A stretch of 15,989 bases of DNA from NCBI GenBank assembly GCA_937891085.1, contig CALAEY010000048.1:1-15989 (forward strand), in the 5' to 3' direction. Position numbers and translations under genes: made by a program. Positions 1 through 7,003 of the stretch are shown here, piece by piece; positions within the stretch are counted from its first letter, which is position 1; each line of letters starts with the position of its first letter. The notes below the pieces were generated by a model. It was not told where the DNA came from, did no database searches, and saw only the letters and a list, made by a program, of their open reading frames with translations. The stretch comes from an uncultured Prevotellaceae bacterium. Lineage in GTDB: Bacteria; Bacteroidota; Bacteroidia; Bacteroidales; Bacteroidaceae.

Positions 1-53
1 AGAGCACAACACTTTTAATGTTGGGGTCTTGGGTTCGAGCCCCAAGCGGATCA
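1..53 (+). tRNA. tRNA-Lys(TTT), 3' part
   Basis: The window opens inside a tRNA. Visible are the 3' half of the D stem (GAGC, 2-5), the anticodon stem CAACA/TGTTG (7-11 and 19-23) around the loop CTTTTAA (12-18) with anticodon TTT at 14-16, the T arm TTGGG-TTCGAGC-CCCAA (29-45), and the 3' acceptor strand GCGGATC with discriminator A (46-53). The 5' acceptor strand, expected to be GATCCGC, lies before the window. CC follows, but CCA is not fully encoded. A terminator follows directly. Identity as lysine tRNA follows from the anticodon. Confidence 0.93.
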
Positions 54-61
54 CCTCAGAA

Positions 62-95
62 AAGGCAGCTATCACAACGATAGCTGCCTTTTTTT
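62..95 (+). terminator. Intrinsic terminator after tRNA-Lys
   Basis: A perfect 12-bp stem, AAGGCAGCTATC (62-73) paired with GATAGCTGCCTT (79-90), encloses the 5-nt loop ACAAC and runs into a T tract ending at 95. It starts 8 nt after the tRNA and ends that transcript. Confidence 0.9.
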
Positions 96-234
96 ATTCC
101 TCAATCTCTGCCTAAAAGAATCTCTAATTGATAAAGCGTGTATGTATATTCTTAGAATAAACTGAAATGAAAAAAAAATAAGAGAGGATTGTATAAATAT
201 GCACACACATATTACAATCAAAAAGGATTTCCAT

Positions 235-242
235 TATCTTTG
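235..242 (+). promoter_or_regulatory. Bacteroidetes-type -7 box
   Basis: TATCTTTG fits the TAnnTTTG -7 consensus and lies about 30 nt before the ATG at 272. No TTTG stands at the usual -33 spacing (TTAC is there instead), so the promoter may be weak or helped by an activator. The 13-mer TTATCTTTGCAAC recurs exactly at the metA promoter (6053-6065). The stretch 97-234 shows no gene. Confidence 0.65.
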
Positions 243-271
243 CAACAATTAAAACGAAAAACAATATTACT

Positions 272-1225
272 ATGAGAAACTTTGCATGGACTCTGATAGC
301 CCTCTTGGGACTGGTGCTGGCATCTTGCGGCCAACAGGAAGTGAAACGCGGCGCAAAGGCGAAGCATGTGATTATGATAGGTATAGACGGCTGGGCAGCG
401 AAAAGCATGGCGCAGGCTAACATGCCTACCGTAAAGGGCAAGCTGATGGCGGAGGGCAGCTATACGCTGGAGAAACGCTCGGTGCTGCCTTCGGCTTCGG
501 CCATCAACTGGGCATCCAACTTCATGGGGGTGGGCACAGAGAGCCACGGCTATACGACGTGGGGCAGCAAGGTGCCTGAGATTCCATCGTCTGTGACGAA
601 TGAACATGGCATATTTCCTACTATTTTCTCCATACTGAAGGAGAAGCAGCCAGAGAGCAAGACGGCAGCTATGTTCGACTGGGATGGCATCAAGTACGTG
701 ATAGACACGCTGGCAGTGGATCATGTGTTGCAACTTGATCATGCAGGCTATGGCAAGGAGTTTGGAGAGGACTGTGGCGACCCATTGGACTATGTGAAAG
801 AGGCCGTGAAGGTGATCAAGGAAGAGAAACCTACACTCTTTGCCGTGTACTTTGGCGGACTGGATGAGACGGGGCATACCTACGGATGGTACACGGAGAA
901 GTACTATGCCTTCGAGACCATTCTAGATGAGTGCATCGCACAACTGATAGAGGCGACCAAGGAGGCGGGCATCTATGATGACACCATCTTCGTGCTGACA
1001 GCCGATCATGGAGGCATAGACAAGGGACACGGGGGCATAACGCTGGATGAGATGCTCTCACCGTTTATCGCCTATGGCAAGGGCATACGCCAGGGTTTCC
1101 AGATGACGGATGCCATGATGCAATATGACGTGGCTGCCACCGTAGCCTATATCTTAGGATTGGAAACGCCACAGGCATGGGTAGGAAGACCTATGACCAG
1201 TATTTTTGAAGATCAAAACAACTAA
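272..1225 (+). CDS. Lipoprotein of the type I phosphodiesterase / nucleotide pyrophosphatase family
   Basis: A 317-residue exported hydrolase of the alkaline phosphatase superfamily. Residues 1-18 form a lipoprotein signal peptide with lipobox LASC (Cys19 lipidated), so it sits on the envelope. The two-metal site is readable: Asp39 in GIDG, the nucleophile region PSASAIN (Ser76 at the Thr/Ser position, Asn79 conserved), TESHGY (89-94), Asp198 and His202 in DETGH, Asp245-His246 in TADHGG, and His253 in KGHGG. The family cleaves phosphodiester or pyrophosphate bonds such as those of nucleotides; the real substrate here cannot be told. Its length is near that of short bacterial members. It is followed after 6 nt by a DUF554 gene and is probably co-transcribed with it. 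Family is clear; substrate is unknown. Confidence 0.88.
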   Translation: MRNFAWTLIALLGLVLASCGQQEVKRGAKAKHVIMIGIDGWAAKSMAQANMPTVKGKLMAEGSYTLEKRSVLPSASAINWASNFMGVGTESHGYTTWGSKVPEIPSSVTNEHGIFPTIFSILKEKQPESKTAAMFDWDGIKYVIDTLAVDHVLQLDHAGYGKEFGEDCGDPLDYVKEAVKVIKEEKPTLFAVYFGGLDETGHTYGWYTEKYYAFETILDECIAQLIEATKEAGIYDDTIFVLTADHGGIDKGHGGITLDEMLSPFIAYGKGIRQGFQMTDAMMQYDVAATVAYILGLETPQAWVGRPMTSIFEDQNN

Positions 1226-1231
1226 ATAAGT

Positions 1232-1921
1232 ATGATTGGAACCATCGTCAACACCGGCACCATCATTGCTGGAGCCATCATTGGGGCATTGCTCCATAGG
1301 GGCATCAAAGACAAATACAAGGAAGTGCTGTACACGGGTCTGGGACTGGCTTCGCTGGCCATAGGCCTGAATGCCACCATTACCAACTTTCCCAAGAGTG
1401 AGTATCCCGTGCTGTTCATCGTCTCGCTGGCCATAGGCGGTCTGGTGGGCACAAGGCTGGACATCGATGGGAGGTTCAAGGAGCTGGTGAACAAACGGTC
1501 CAAATCGGCCTCTCCGAATAAACTGGCTGACGGACTGGCTACAGCCATCCTGCTCTACTGCATTGGTCCGCTCTCCATGCTGGGGCCTGTGATCTCTGCC
1601 CTAAAGGGCGACCATACGTTCCTCTTCACCAATGCTACGCTGGACTTGGTATCGAGCATCGTCTTTGCCTCTACCTATGGCATAGGCATGGCCTTGGCTG
1701 CTCCCGTGCTGTTTTGCTGGCAGGGCATGTTCTGGCTGGTAGCCAAGATTTCTGCGTCTGCGATAAGCGATGCGTTGATGGCAGAGCTGCTGGTGGTAGG
1801 CGGACTGATGATCATGGGTAGCGGCTTGGGACTCTTAGGTCTCAAGGACTGCAAGACACTGAACTTGCTCCCTGCGTTGCTGGTGCCAGTGCTCTGGTTC
1901 CTGATACTCAGTCTGTTCTAA
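1232..1921 (+). CDS. DUF554 (YqgA/YdfK-like) integral membrane protein
   Basis: A 229-residue hydrophobic protein with the DUF554 look: it begins MIGTIVNTGTIIAGAIIGAL, has glycine-rich helices such as SLAIGGLVGTRLDIDG, and the family-typical stretch around LDLVSSIVFASTYGIGMA (about 134-151). Some six to seven membrane helices can be counted, with one hydrophilic stretch near residues 75-95. It is an inner-membrane protein of unknown function, possibly a transporter. The ATG is 6 nt after the previous stop without a good ribosome site, so it is probably translated from the shared mRNA. It ends 3 nt from the stop of the convergent transporter gene, and no terminator is visible in that gap. Confidence 0.85.
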   Translation: MIGTIVNTGTIIAGAIIGALLHRGIKDKYKEVLYTGLGLASLAIGLNATITNFPKSEYPVLFIVSLAIGGLVGTRLDIDGRFKELVNKRSKSASPNKLADGLATAILLYCIGPLSMLGPVISALKGDHTFLFTNATLDLVSSIVFASTYGIGMALAAPVLFCWQGMFWLVAKISASAISDALMAELLVVGGLMIMGSGLGLLGLKDCKTLNLLPALLVPVLWFLILSLF

Positions 1922-1924
1922 TCT

Positions 1925-2830
1925 TCAGGATTTCTTCTTGAACTCGGCAGTGACCAACCACGCTCCGAGGAGCACCAAGACGGCTGCCACGGGCTTGTCC
2001 CATGTGAACACGTCCTGCCCGATGGCTATGGCTACCAATGAGGCCACTACTGGCTGCAGGTTGGTATACACGCTCACAGTAGTGGCGCGCAGGTACTTCA
2101 TGGCGTATGGGATGAAGAAATAGCCCAGCACCGTGGCAAAGATCACGATGAATGCCATGCCTGCAATGCCCGACCATACCTCCGAACTCCATCCACCGCC
2201 ATAGAGAACAGTCTGAGGGAACTCGTTCCAAGCGAAAGGCAGCACGGCCACGGTGGAGATGAGGAATACCCACTTCATCTGCGTGACGGCACTGTACTTG
2301 GCAGACACCTTGCGTGTGATGATGAGGTAGATGCACCAAGTGAGCAAGCTGAGCAGAGCGTAGAAGATACCCAGCAGGTCGTTGCTCCCAGCATCGGTCT
2401 GCCACTTTACAAAGACCATCAGAGCTGCGCCTCCGATGCCCAGAAGCACACCCAGCGTCTTGATAGGTGTGGTGCCTTCATGCAGGAACGGTATGGCCAG
2501 AAGCATGGTAACGATTGGCGTGAGGGTGGCTATCAAGGAGTAATAGACAGGACTGGTATAGTTGAGCGACCAAGCCGTGAGGGTCTGCGACAGCACAAAG
2601 CCCAGAAGGCCAGCCAGCAGGATTACCTGCAGGTCCTTACGCTCCACCTTCTCCTTAGGCAAGAAGGCAGCTATCGCCCAGAAGATGAGTGCTGCGCCTA
2701 TGCAGCGGGTTGCCATATAGGTCATCGGGGTCACCCAGTCGTCCAGCAAGTACTTGGTCACAGGTACGCCCAATCCGAAAATCACGTTGGCGAGGATGAT
2801 CGCCGCATGTCCATTAGCTCTCTTGTCCAT
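1925..2830 (-). CDS. EamA/DMT-family transporter
   Basis: A 301-residue inner-membrane transporter of the drug/metabolite superfamily, with ten predicted helices in two EamA repeats (about 8-138 and 152-295). Each repeat ends in the family's signature helix: TLTPIVTMLLAIPFLHE in the first and NLQPVVASLVAIAIGQD in the second. The C-terminus is lysine-rich (FKKKS) and cytoplasmic. The substrate is not predictable; relatives export amino acids or small metabolites. The start MDKRANGH is the only Met before the first helix, which makes this gene overlap the 3' end of the YihY gene by 17 nt and suggests translational coupling. It is the last gene of the minus-strand cluster. Confidence 0.88.
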   Translation of the reverse strand: MDKRANGHAAIILANVIFGLGVPVTKYLLDDWVTPMTYMATRCIGAALIFWAIAAFLPKEKVERKDLQVILLAGLLGFVLSQTLTAWSLNYTSPVYYSLIATLTPIVTMLLAIPFLHEGTTPIKTLGVLLGIGGAALMVFVKWQTDAGSNDLLGIFYALLSLLTWCIYLIITRKVSAKYSAVTQMKWVFLISTVAVLPFAWNEFPQTVLYGGGWSSEVWSGIAGMAFIVIFATVLGYFFIPYAMKYLRATTVSVYTNLQPVVASLVAIAIGQDVFTWDKPVAAVLVLLGAWLVTAEFKKKS

Positions 2831-4145
2831 GATATAAATCTTTTACTAATACATGTGAGGCATTCTCGTAGCCTTCCTCATAGGCTGCCATCAGGGCCTC
2901 CCACTGCTTCTGGAAGCGCATCTCCTTATCTACCTTGAAATTCTCCTTGCCCCTGCGCACACGTGCGTCGAGTACCTTGGCCACCGTGAGCTTGGAGATG
3001 TCCACAGAGGGCAGGTAGGTGCTTTCATTATCCTCTGAAAGCTTCTCGTGCAGCAGGTTCATCTCCATGAGCTCGTTGATAGACTGCTGCGTGAGGCGGA
3101 TAGGTATCTTCCCTTCCTTAGAGAGTTCCAAGGCTGTATAGGGAGCCTCGCCTTCCTCGAACCGATGGGCCACCATGGAGAGGATGAGCAGGGAGACGAA
3201 ATCGCTGTAGCGACGGCTGACGAGGCGGGTTTCTTTCTCGAAGTCGAACTTGGTGAGGTTCTGACTGGCATAGGTCAGCTCCACGCCTATGAGGCAGATG
3301 GTCCACGCCACCTGCATCCAGAGCAGAAAGAGCGGGAGGGCTGCGAAGCTACCATAGATGGCATTGTAGCGCGATACCCAGATCTGTCCGCTAATATATA
3401 GGTATTGGAAGAGCTGGTAGGCCGAACCTGCCAAGATGCCTGCTACCAAGGCGTTCTTGAACTTCACCTTGGTATTGGGGATGAAGATGTAGAGGCCCGT
3501 GAACATAAGCCATGTGAGCGCAAAGGGTGTCAGCTTCACGAAGAACTTGGCCAGTGGTCCTAAAAGCAGGTAGCTCTCTGCCTGATCGGCCAGGGTGGAG
3601 ATGAATACGCTCAGACCCCCAGAGAAGAGGATCAGCAAGGGCATGACGAGCAGCAGGGCCAGGTAGTCTATGAACATACGTGACGGACTGCGGTCTTTCT
3701 TCACCATCCAGATGTTATTGAATGTCACCTCGATATTGTTCACCAGATTGAATACGGTCCAGAGCAACAGCACGATGCCCACCCCGATGATGATGCCGTT
3801 TCGCGTCTGCTCCAGATAGGAGTTCACGAAGCCCAGCACCGTCTGCACCACCTCCGTATTGTCGCCCAGCGCCATGGTGATCTGCTGCTCCACCAGGTCG
3901 TCGAGTCCGAATCCACGGGCAATGGCGAAGATGATGGCAAAGAGAGGCACCACTGCCAGCAAGGTGCTGTAGGTCAGTGCCGATGCCCTGACGGTGAGCT
4001 TCTGATTGAAGATGCCCCGCACAGTGATAGCCACAGCCTTCAGCACATTGAGCAGCAACGGTGGGATGCGTAGGTCATCTCCCTCCGTATAGTGCCACAT
4101 ATCCACTGTGAGGAACTTCCATATTTTCTGAATGTATATATTCAT
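2814..4145 (-). CDS. YihY/BrkB-family inner-membrane protein
   Basis: A 443-residue protein of the YihY/BrkB family (once wrongly called ribonuclease BN). Six membrane segments are seen near residues 57-77, 117-138, 160-184, 205-223, 233-251 and 266-291. Family motifs include RASALTYSTLLAVVP (53-67), FNNIWMVKKDRS (142-153) and YGSFAALPLFLLWMQ (264-278). The cytoplasmic tail (about 305-443) is long and has a winged-helix-like part with LTQQSINELMEMNLL, common in Bacteroidetes members. I chose ATG at 4145 (MNIYIQKIWK) over the upstream TTG at 4160, which would overlap the ATPase stop. With this start, 11 nt separate the two genes. Function in the family is unsettled. Confidence 0.88.
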   Translation of the reverse strand: MNIYIQKIWKFLTVDMWHYTEGDDLRIPPLLLNVLKAVAITVRGIFNQKLTVRASALTYSTLLAVVPLFAIIFAIARGFGLDDLVEQQITMALGDNTEVVQTVLGFVNSYLEQTRNGIIIGVGIVLLLWTVFNLVNNIEVTFNNIWMVKKDRSPSRMFIDYLALLLVMPLLILFSGGLSVFISTLADQAESYLLLGPLAKFFVKLTPFALTWLMFTGLYIFIPNTKVKFKNALVAGILAGSAYQLFQYLYISGQIWVSRYNAIYGSFAALPLFLLWMQVAWTICLIGVELTYASQNLTKFDFEKETRLVSRRYSDFVSLLILSMVAHRFEEGEAPYTALELSKEGKIPIRLTQQSINELMEMNLLHEKLSEDNESTYLPSVDISKLTVAKVLDARVRRGKENFKVDKEMRFQKQWEALMAAYEEGYENASHVLVKDLYHGQES

Positions 4146-4156
4146 ATGTCCTGTTA

Positions 4157-5593
4157 TCAAGTAAATAAATCATCCATTGTCACTTCTTTTTGAACTATTC
4201 CGCTGTGCTTCCCATATGCTACCCCATAGGTACTCACCAAGGTCAGGTGTACGGTTTGTCTGGATGAAAGATGTTTTTTCAAGACCTCTATTCGATTCCT
4301 TAACTTCAGCTCTTCCTCCTTCCCTATGACATAGGGCATCTGGACAAATTTCATCTCGCAAAGGTTCACTACATTATCACCCCGCACAATAAGAAGGTCT
4401 ATCTGAACCCCTTCTGCATCATCATCACCTTTCACGCTCCACGCCGACAGGGTAGCCCTCACCCCTCCGATTTCCAACGATCTTTTGATTTGCGTGATGT
4501 GCTGCCAGCAGACCTCTTCAAAAGCAATCCCATGCCACGACTTCATGATGTCCGAGGTAATATGGTTTGTCATGAAATTTGCCTCCGAAAGATTTGGCTC
4601 CACGTATTTGAGCCAAAAGAGACAAAAATTATCCACTAGTTTATAATATTCCACATTCGCAGACTTACCAAAAGGAGAATATCGGAAAACAAAGTCGCTT
4701 TCCACCAATGCAGAGAGCGTATCTGAGAGTCCTCCCCCCAAAGGAAGCTTGGTGCTTTTAGCAATCTCTTCACGAGTAAATCCGCTGTGGCGGGAAGCTA
4801 ATAGACGAATAATTCTCTTACAATCCTCCGCATTGCTGAAGATGGCATTGAAAAGCCGATCGAATTCATCCTTCAGCCGAGGATTTCTGCCAAAGAGGAT
4901 GCTATCCACGTTTCTTTCTAAGCTATAGCCTTTCTTGAAATAGCTCAGGTAGTAGGGGATTCCTCCAAATATCATATATGATTGAACGACATCGTAACGA
5001 GACATCTCCACCTGTTCGTGGGCAAAATAATCCTCGCATTCTTTCAAGGTAAAGGGAGACAACTTTATCTCGTCTGTAAGACGTCCATACAATCCTCCCT
5101 TGTTCCGAGAAAGATTACCTAAAATCCAAGAAGTAGCACTGCCGCAAACCACCAACATCAGGTTGTCACGACCACTGCACCATCCATTCCAGAAACTCTC
5201 GAAAGCAGGGAGAAAGCCTGAACGTGGCGTATCCATCCAAGGCAATTCGTCTATAAAGACAACCTGCCTGTCACCCTTGTCGAGTTTGATTAGCAACTGC
5301 TCCAACAGAAAGAAAGCCTCCATCCAAGACTTAGGCGTTTTATAACCCTCTAACCCCTGACTAAGCAAAGAATAATAAAAACTCTCTAATTGTATCTTCA
5401 TGCGACCTCTCTCACCCTCTTGATTGACGGGCGAAACTCCTGTATGCTGAAAAGTAATGCGCCCCTTCAAGGCTTGCTTCACCAAAAAAGTCTTTCCAAC
5501 TCGTCGCCTCCCATAGATGGCAACGAACTCAGGCCTATCACTCCTATAGAGTTTTTCCAGTTCCTGTATTTCTGTTTTTCTTCCTATTACCAT
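4157..5593 (-). CDS. AAA-type ATPase with C-terminal DUF234 nuclease-like domain
   Basis: A 478-residue ATP-binding protein of the archaeal-type ATPase_2/DUF234 group (COG1672-like), whose function is unknown. From the chosen start MVIGRKTEIQELEKLY, the P-loop GRRRVGKT is at 28-35, Walker B VVFIDELPW at 111-119, a sensor-like GSATSW at 151-156, and a winged-helix stretch near 270-300. The DUF234 end carries an endonuclease-fold-like pattern, with Asp399 in QIDLL and Glu413/Lys415 in CEMKF, as in PD-(D/E)XK proteins; activity is inference. The frame stays open to 5713, but the promoter at 5617-5647 puts the transcript start near 5610, which excludes the extra 40 residues. The gene is more AT-rich than its neighbours, suggesting transfer. 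It leads the cluster with the YihY and EamA genes. Confidence 0.87.
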   Translation of the reverse strand: MVIGRKTEIQELEKLYRSDRPEFVAIYGRRRVGKTFLVKQALKGRITFQHTGVSPVNQEGERGRMKIQLESFYYSLLSQGLEGYKTPKSWMEAFFLLEQLLIKLDKGDRQVVFIDELPWMDTPRSGFLPAFESFWNGWCSGRDNLMLVVCGSATSWILGNLSRNKGGLYGRLTDEIKLSPFTLKECEDYFAHEQVEMSRYDVVQSYMIFGGIPYYLSYFKKGYSLERNVDSILFGRNPRLKDEFDRLFNAIFSNAEDCKRIIRLLASRHSGFTREEIAKSTKLPLGGGLSDTLSALVESDFVFRYSPFGKSANVEYYKLVDNFCLFWLKYVEPNLSEANFMTNHITSDIMKSWHGIAFEEVCWQHITQIKRSLEIGGVRATLSAWSVKGDDDAEGVQIDLLIVRGDNVVNLCEMKFVQMPYVIGKEEELKLRNRIEVLKKHLSSRQTVHLTLVSTYGVAYGKHSGIVQKEVTMDDLFT

Positions 5594-5730
5594 ATTCCGA
5601 TTGTCATATTCTGCCGCAAATATAGCAAAAGATACCGATTCGGCAAAATAAAACATATTATATTCTGCCGCAAAATAGAACAAATGGCATTTTATCGGCC
5701 AAATATACCACACGTTATTCTGTCGAATCG
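5594..5730 (-). repeat. Array of degenerate 13-16 bp direct repeats over the ATPase promoter
   Basis: On the minus strand, TTTGCGGCAGAATAT occurs twice exactly (5620-5606 and 5674-5660, 54 bp apart). Between and upstream are degraded copies: TTTTGCCGAAT (5648-5638), TTTGGCCGATAAAAT (5703-5689), and ATTCGACAGAAT (5728-5717); a short trace CGGAAT sits at 5599-5594. Spacing is mostly 24-30 bp. The first copy supplies the -7 box and the second the -33 box. Such an arrangement looks like an operator array, perhaps for autoregulation. Read as protein, the copies give repeated FAAEY, which I take to be untranslated. Confidence 0.7.
5617..5647 (-). promoter_or_regulatory. Promoter of the ATPase cluster
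   Basis: On the minus strand the -33 box TTTG (5647-5644) is followed after exactly 19 nt by the -7 box TATATTTG (5624-5617), a full match to the Bacteroidetes vegetative promoter. Transcription would start near 5610, about 17 nt before the ATG at 5593. Both boxes lie inside copies of the short repeat described in the next entry. A second TATATTTG at 5707-5700 lacks a -33 partner. Confidence 0.75.
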
Positions 5731-5779
5731 CGTTGTTTTATTTGAGTAGTCAACTTTCATTATCTTTTAACACCATAAT

Positions 5780-5813
5780 AAAGGCGACTTGCTCAATCCT
5801 GCAAGTCGCCTTT
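5780..5813 (-). terminator. Strong hairpin terminator, orphaned
   Basis: A perfect 13-bp stem, AAAGGCGACTTGC (5780-5792) with GCAAGTCGCCTTT (5801-5813), encloses an 8-nt loop. Read on the minus strand the stem ends in TTTATTAT, so termination in that direction fits best. It lies 28 nt after the stop of the LRR-protein remnant (5842-5844) and was probably that gene's terminator. It also shields the ATPase promoter from metA-side transcription. Confidence 0.8.
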
Positions 5814-5841
5814 CCTAAATAGTACTACAATCCCGTTCGAA

Positions 5842-5985
5842 TCATTCAATAGCTTTTAATTTACTCCCGAAATAACCACCCCAGGCAGCCTTGTATACTT
5901 CCAGAGAGTCTGAAGGGAAAAAATAGAGATTCTTTCTGAGAATTGCAACAACTCTCCCTTTTTTTAGGTTTTGCCATAGCACTTT
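5842..5985 (-). pseudogene. C-terminal remnant of a BspA-like leucine-rich-repeat protein
   Basis: A minus-strand frame, open from 5985 to a TGA at 5842-5844, ends in SLEVYKAAWGGYFGSKLKA followed by IE. This resembles the C-terminal cap of LRR_5/BspA-like surface proteins of Bacteroidales, which typically end in a segment of the form YVPxGSxxAYKxAxxWxxF; here FFPSDSLEVYKAAWGGYF matches that shape. Nothing upstream in any frame continues the repeats, because the metA promoter and gene start there, so the gene has lost all but about its last 30 codons. The first part of the open frame (about 5940-5985) may be chance. A matching terminator stands just downstream at 5780-5813. Confidence 0.55.
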
Positions 5986-6027
5986 CTATATTTATGCTGC
6001 CCATCCATTTCCTTTTTTCACCCCATG

Positions 6028-6061
6028 TTTGTGGATTTTATGCAGTTAATGTTTATCTTTG
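6028..6061 (+). promoter_or_regulatory. metA operon promoter
   Basis: TATCTTTG (6054-6061) is a clean -7 box; TTTG at 6028-6031 is a -33 candidate with a 22-nt spacer, slightly long. Transcription from about 6066 leaves a leader of only some 15 nt before the ATG at 6081, with no room for a SAM riboswitch in the leader. It also shows that the longer frame from 5943 is not the true gene start. Confidence 0.7.
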
Positions 6062-6080
6062 CAACCAAAATTCGTATTGT

Positions 6081-6998
6081 ATGCCACTGAATCTACCCAA
6101 TAAGCTACCAGCCATCGAGCTGTTGAAGAAGGAAAACATCTTCGTGATAGACCACTCCAGGGCTACACAGCAGGACATACGCCCACTGCGCATCGCCGTG
6201 CTGAACCTGATGCCGCTGAAGATCACCACGGAGACGGACCTGATACGTCTGCTCTCCAACTCACCCCTGCAGATAGAGGTGACGTTCATGAAGCTGAAGA
6301 GCCACACGTCGAAGAATACGCCCGTGGAGCACATGATGGCGTTCTATACCGACTTTGAGGAGATGCGCACGCAGAAGTACGATGGCATGATAGTGACGGG
6401 CGCCCCTGTGGAGCAACTGGATTTCAAGAAGGTGACCTACTGGGATGAACTGACGGCCATCTTCGACTGGGCACGTACGCATGTCACGTCCACCTTATAT
6501 ATATGTTGGGCTGCCCAAGCAGGACTGTACCACTTTTATGGCATCCCCAAATATCCGCTGGAGAAGAAGATGTTTGGCATTTTCGAACATCGGAAACTAC
6601 AACCGCTGCACCCCATCTTCCGTGGGTTCGACGATGTGTTCTTCGTACCGCATAGCCGCCATACGGAGGTGCATAAGGACGATATCCTACGCTGTCCTGA
6701 CCTCACGCTACTCTCAGAGAGTGGGGAAGCGGGCGTGTATATGGTGGAGGCCAGAGGGGGACGAGAATTCTTCATCACAGGACATTCGGAGTATTCGCCT
6801 CTGACACTGGATACGGAGTATAAGCGCGACTTGGGCAAGGGACTGCCTATAGAGATGCCACGCAACTACTACCTGCATGACCATCCTGAAGAGGGGGTGG
6901 TGGTGCGCTGGAGGGCGCATGCCAACTTGCTGTTTACCAATTGGTTGAACTACTTCGTCTATCAGGAGACGCCTTATAATATTGAGGATATCAAATAA
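6081..6998 (+). CDS. metA: Homoserine O-acetyltransferase (MetA family)
   Basis: A 305-residue cytoplasmic enzyme acylating the hydroxyl of L-homoserine, the first committed step of methionine synthesis. It begins MPLNLPNKLPAIELLKKENI like the family (E. coli MetA is 309 residues). The catalytic Cys142 lies in YICWAAQAG, Lys47 in LMPLK, and His235 with Glu237 in TGHSEY; numbering agrees with E. coli without gaps. Residue 111 is Glu (TGAPVEQL). In this family Glu111 was shown to give acetyl-CoA use and Gly111 succinyl-CoA use, so the product should be O-acetylhomoserine. Start at 6081 is supported by the promoter at 6054-6061. It is first in an operon with rlhA, 5 nt downstream. Confidence 0.95.
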   Translation: MPLNLPNKLPAIELLKKENIFVIDHSRATQQDIRPLRIAVLNLMPLKITTETDLIRLLSNSPLQIEVTFMKLKSHTSKNTPVEHMMAFYTDFEEMRTQKYDGMIVTGAPVEQLDFKKVTYWDELTAIFDWARTHVTSTLYICWAAQAGLYHFYGIPKYPLEKKMFGIFEHRKLQPLHPIFRGFDDVFFVPHSRHTEVHKDDILRCPDLTLLSESGEAGVYMVEARGGREFFITGHSEYSPLTLDTEYKRDLGKGLPIEMPRNYYLHDHPEEGVVVRWRAHANLLFTNWLNYFVYQETPYNIEDIK

Positions 6999-7003
6999 CC
7001 ATC

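Noticed and set aside
4146..4160. TTG start at 4160 for the YihY gene
   Set aside because: It overlaps the ATPase stop codon and adds five residues not needed; ATG at 4145 is in frame and gives a normal start.
5594..5713. Extra 40-residue N-terminus for the ATPase from ATG 5713
   Set aside because: A full-consensus promoter (5617-5647) lies inside it, the extension is made of the repeat array, and family members begin at the IGR motif right after Met at 5593.
5594..5730. CRISPR array
   Set aside because: The units are 13-16 bp, degenerate and irregularly spaced, overlap a promoter, and no cas gene is near.
5943..6080. Extra 46-residue N-terminus for MetA
   Set aside because: The -7 box at 6054-6061 puts the transcript start after it, and E. 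coli-like numbering (Glu111, Cys142, His235) fits only the start at 6081.
5814..6080. SAM riboswitch before metA
   Set aside because: The promoter leaves a leader of about 15 nt, and upstream I see only the LRR remnant and a terminator, no multi-stem riboswitch pattern.
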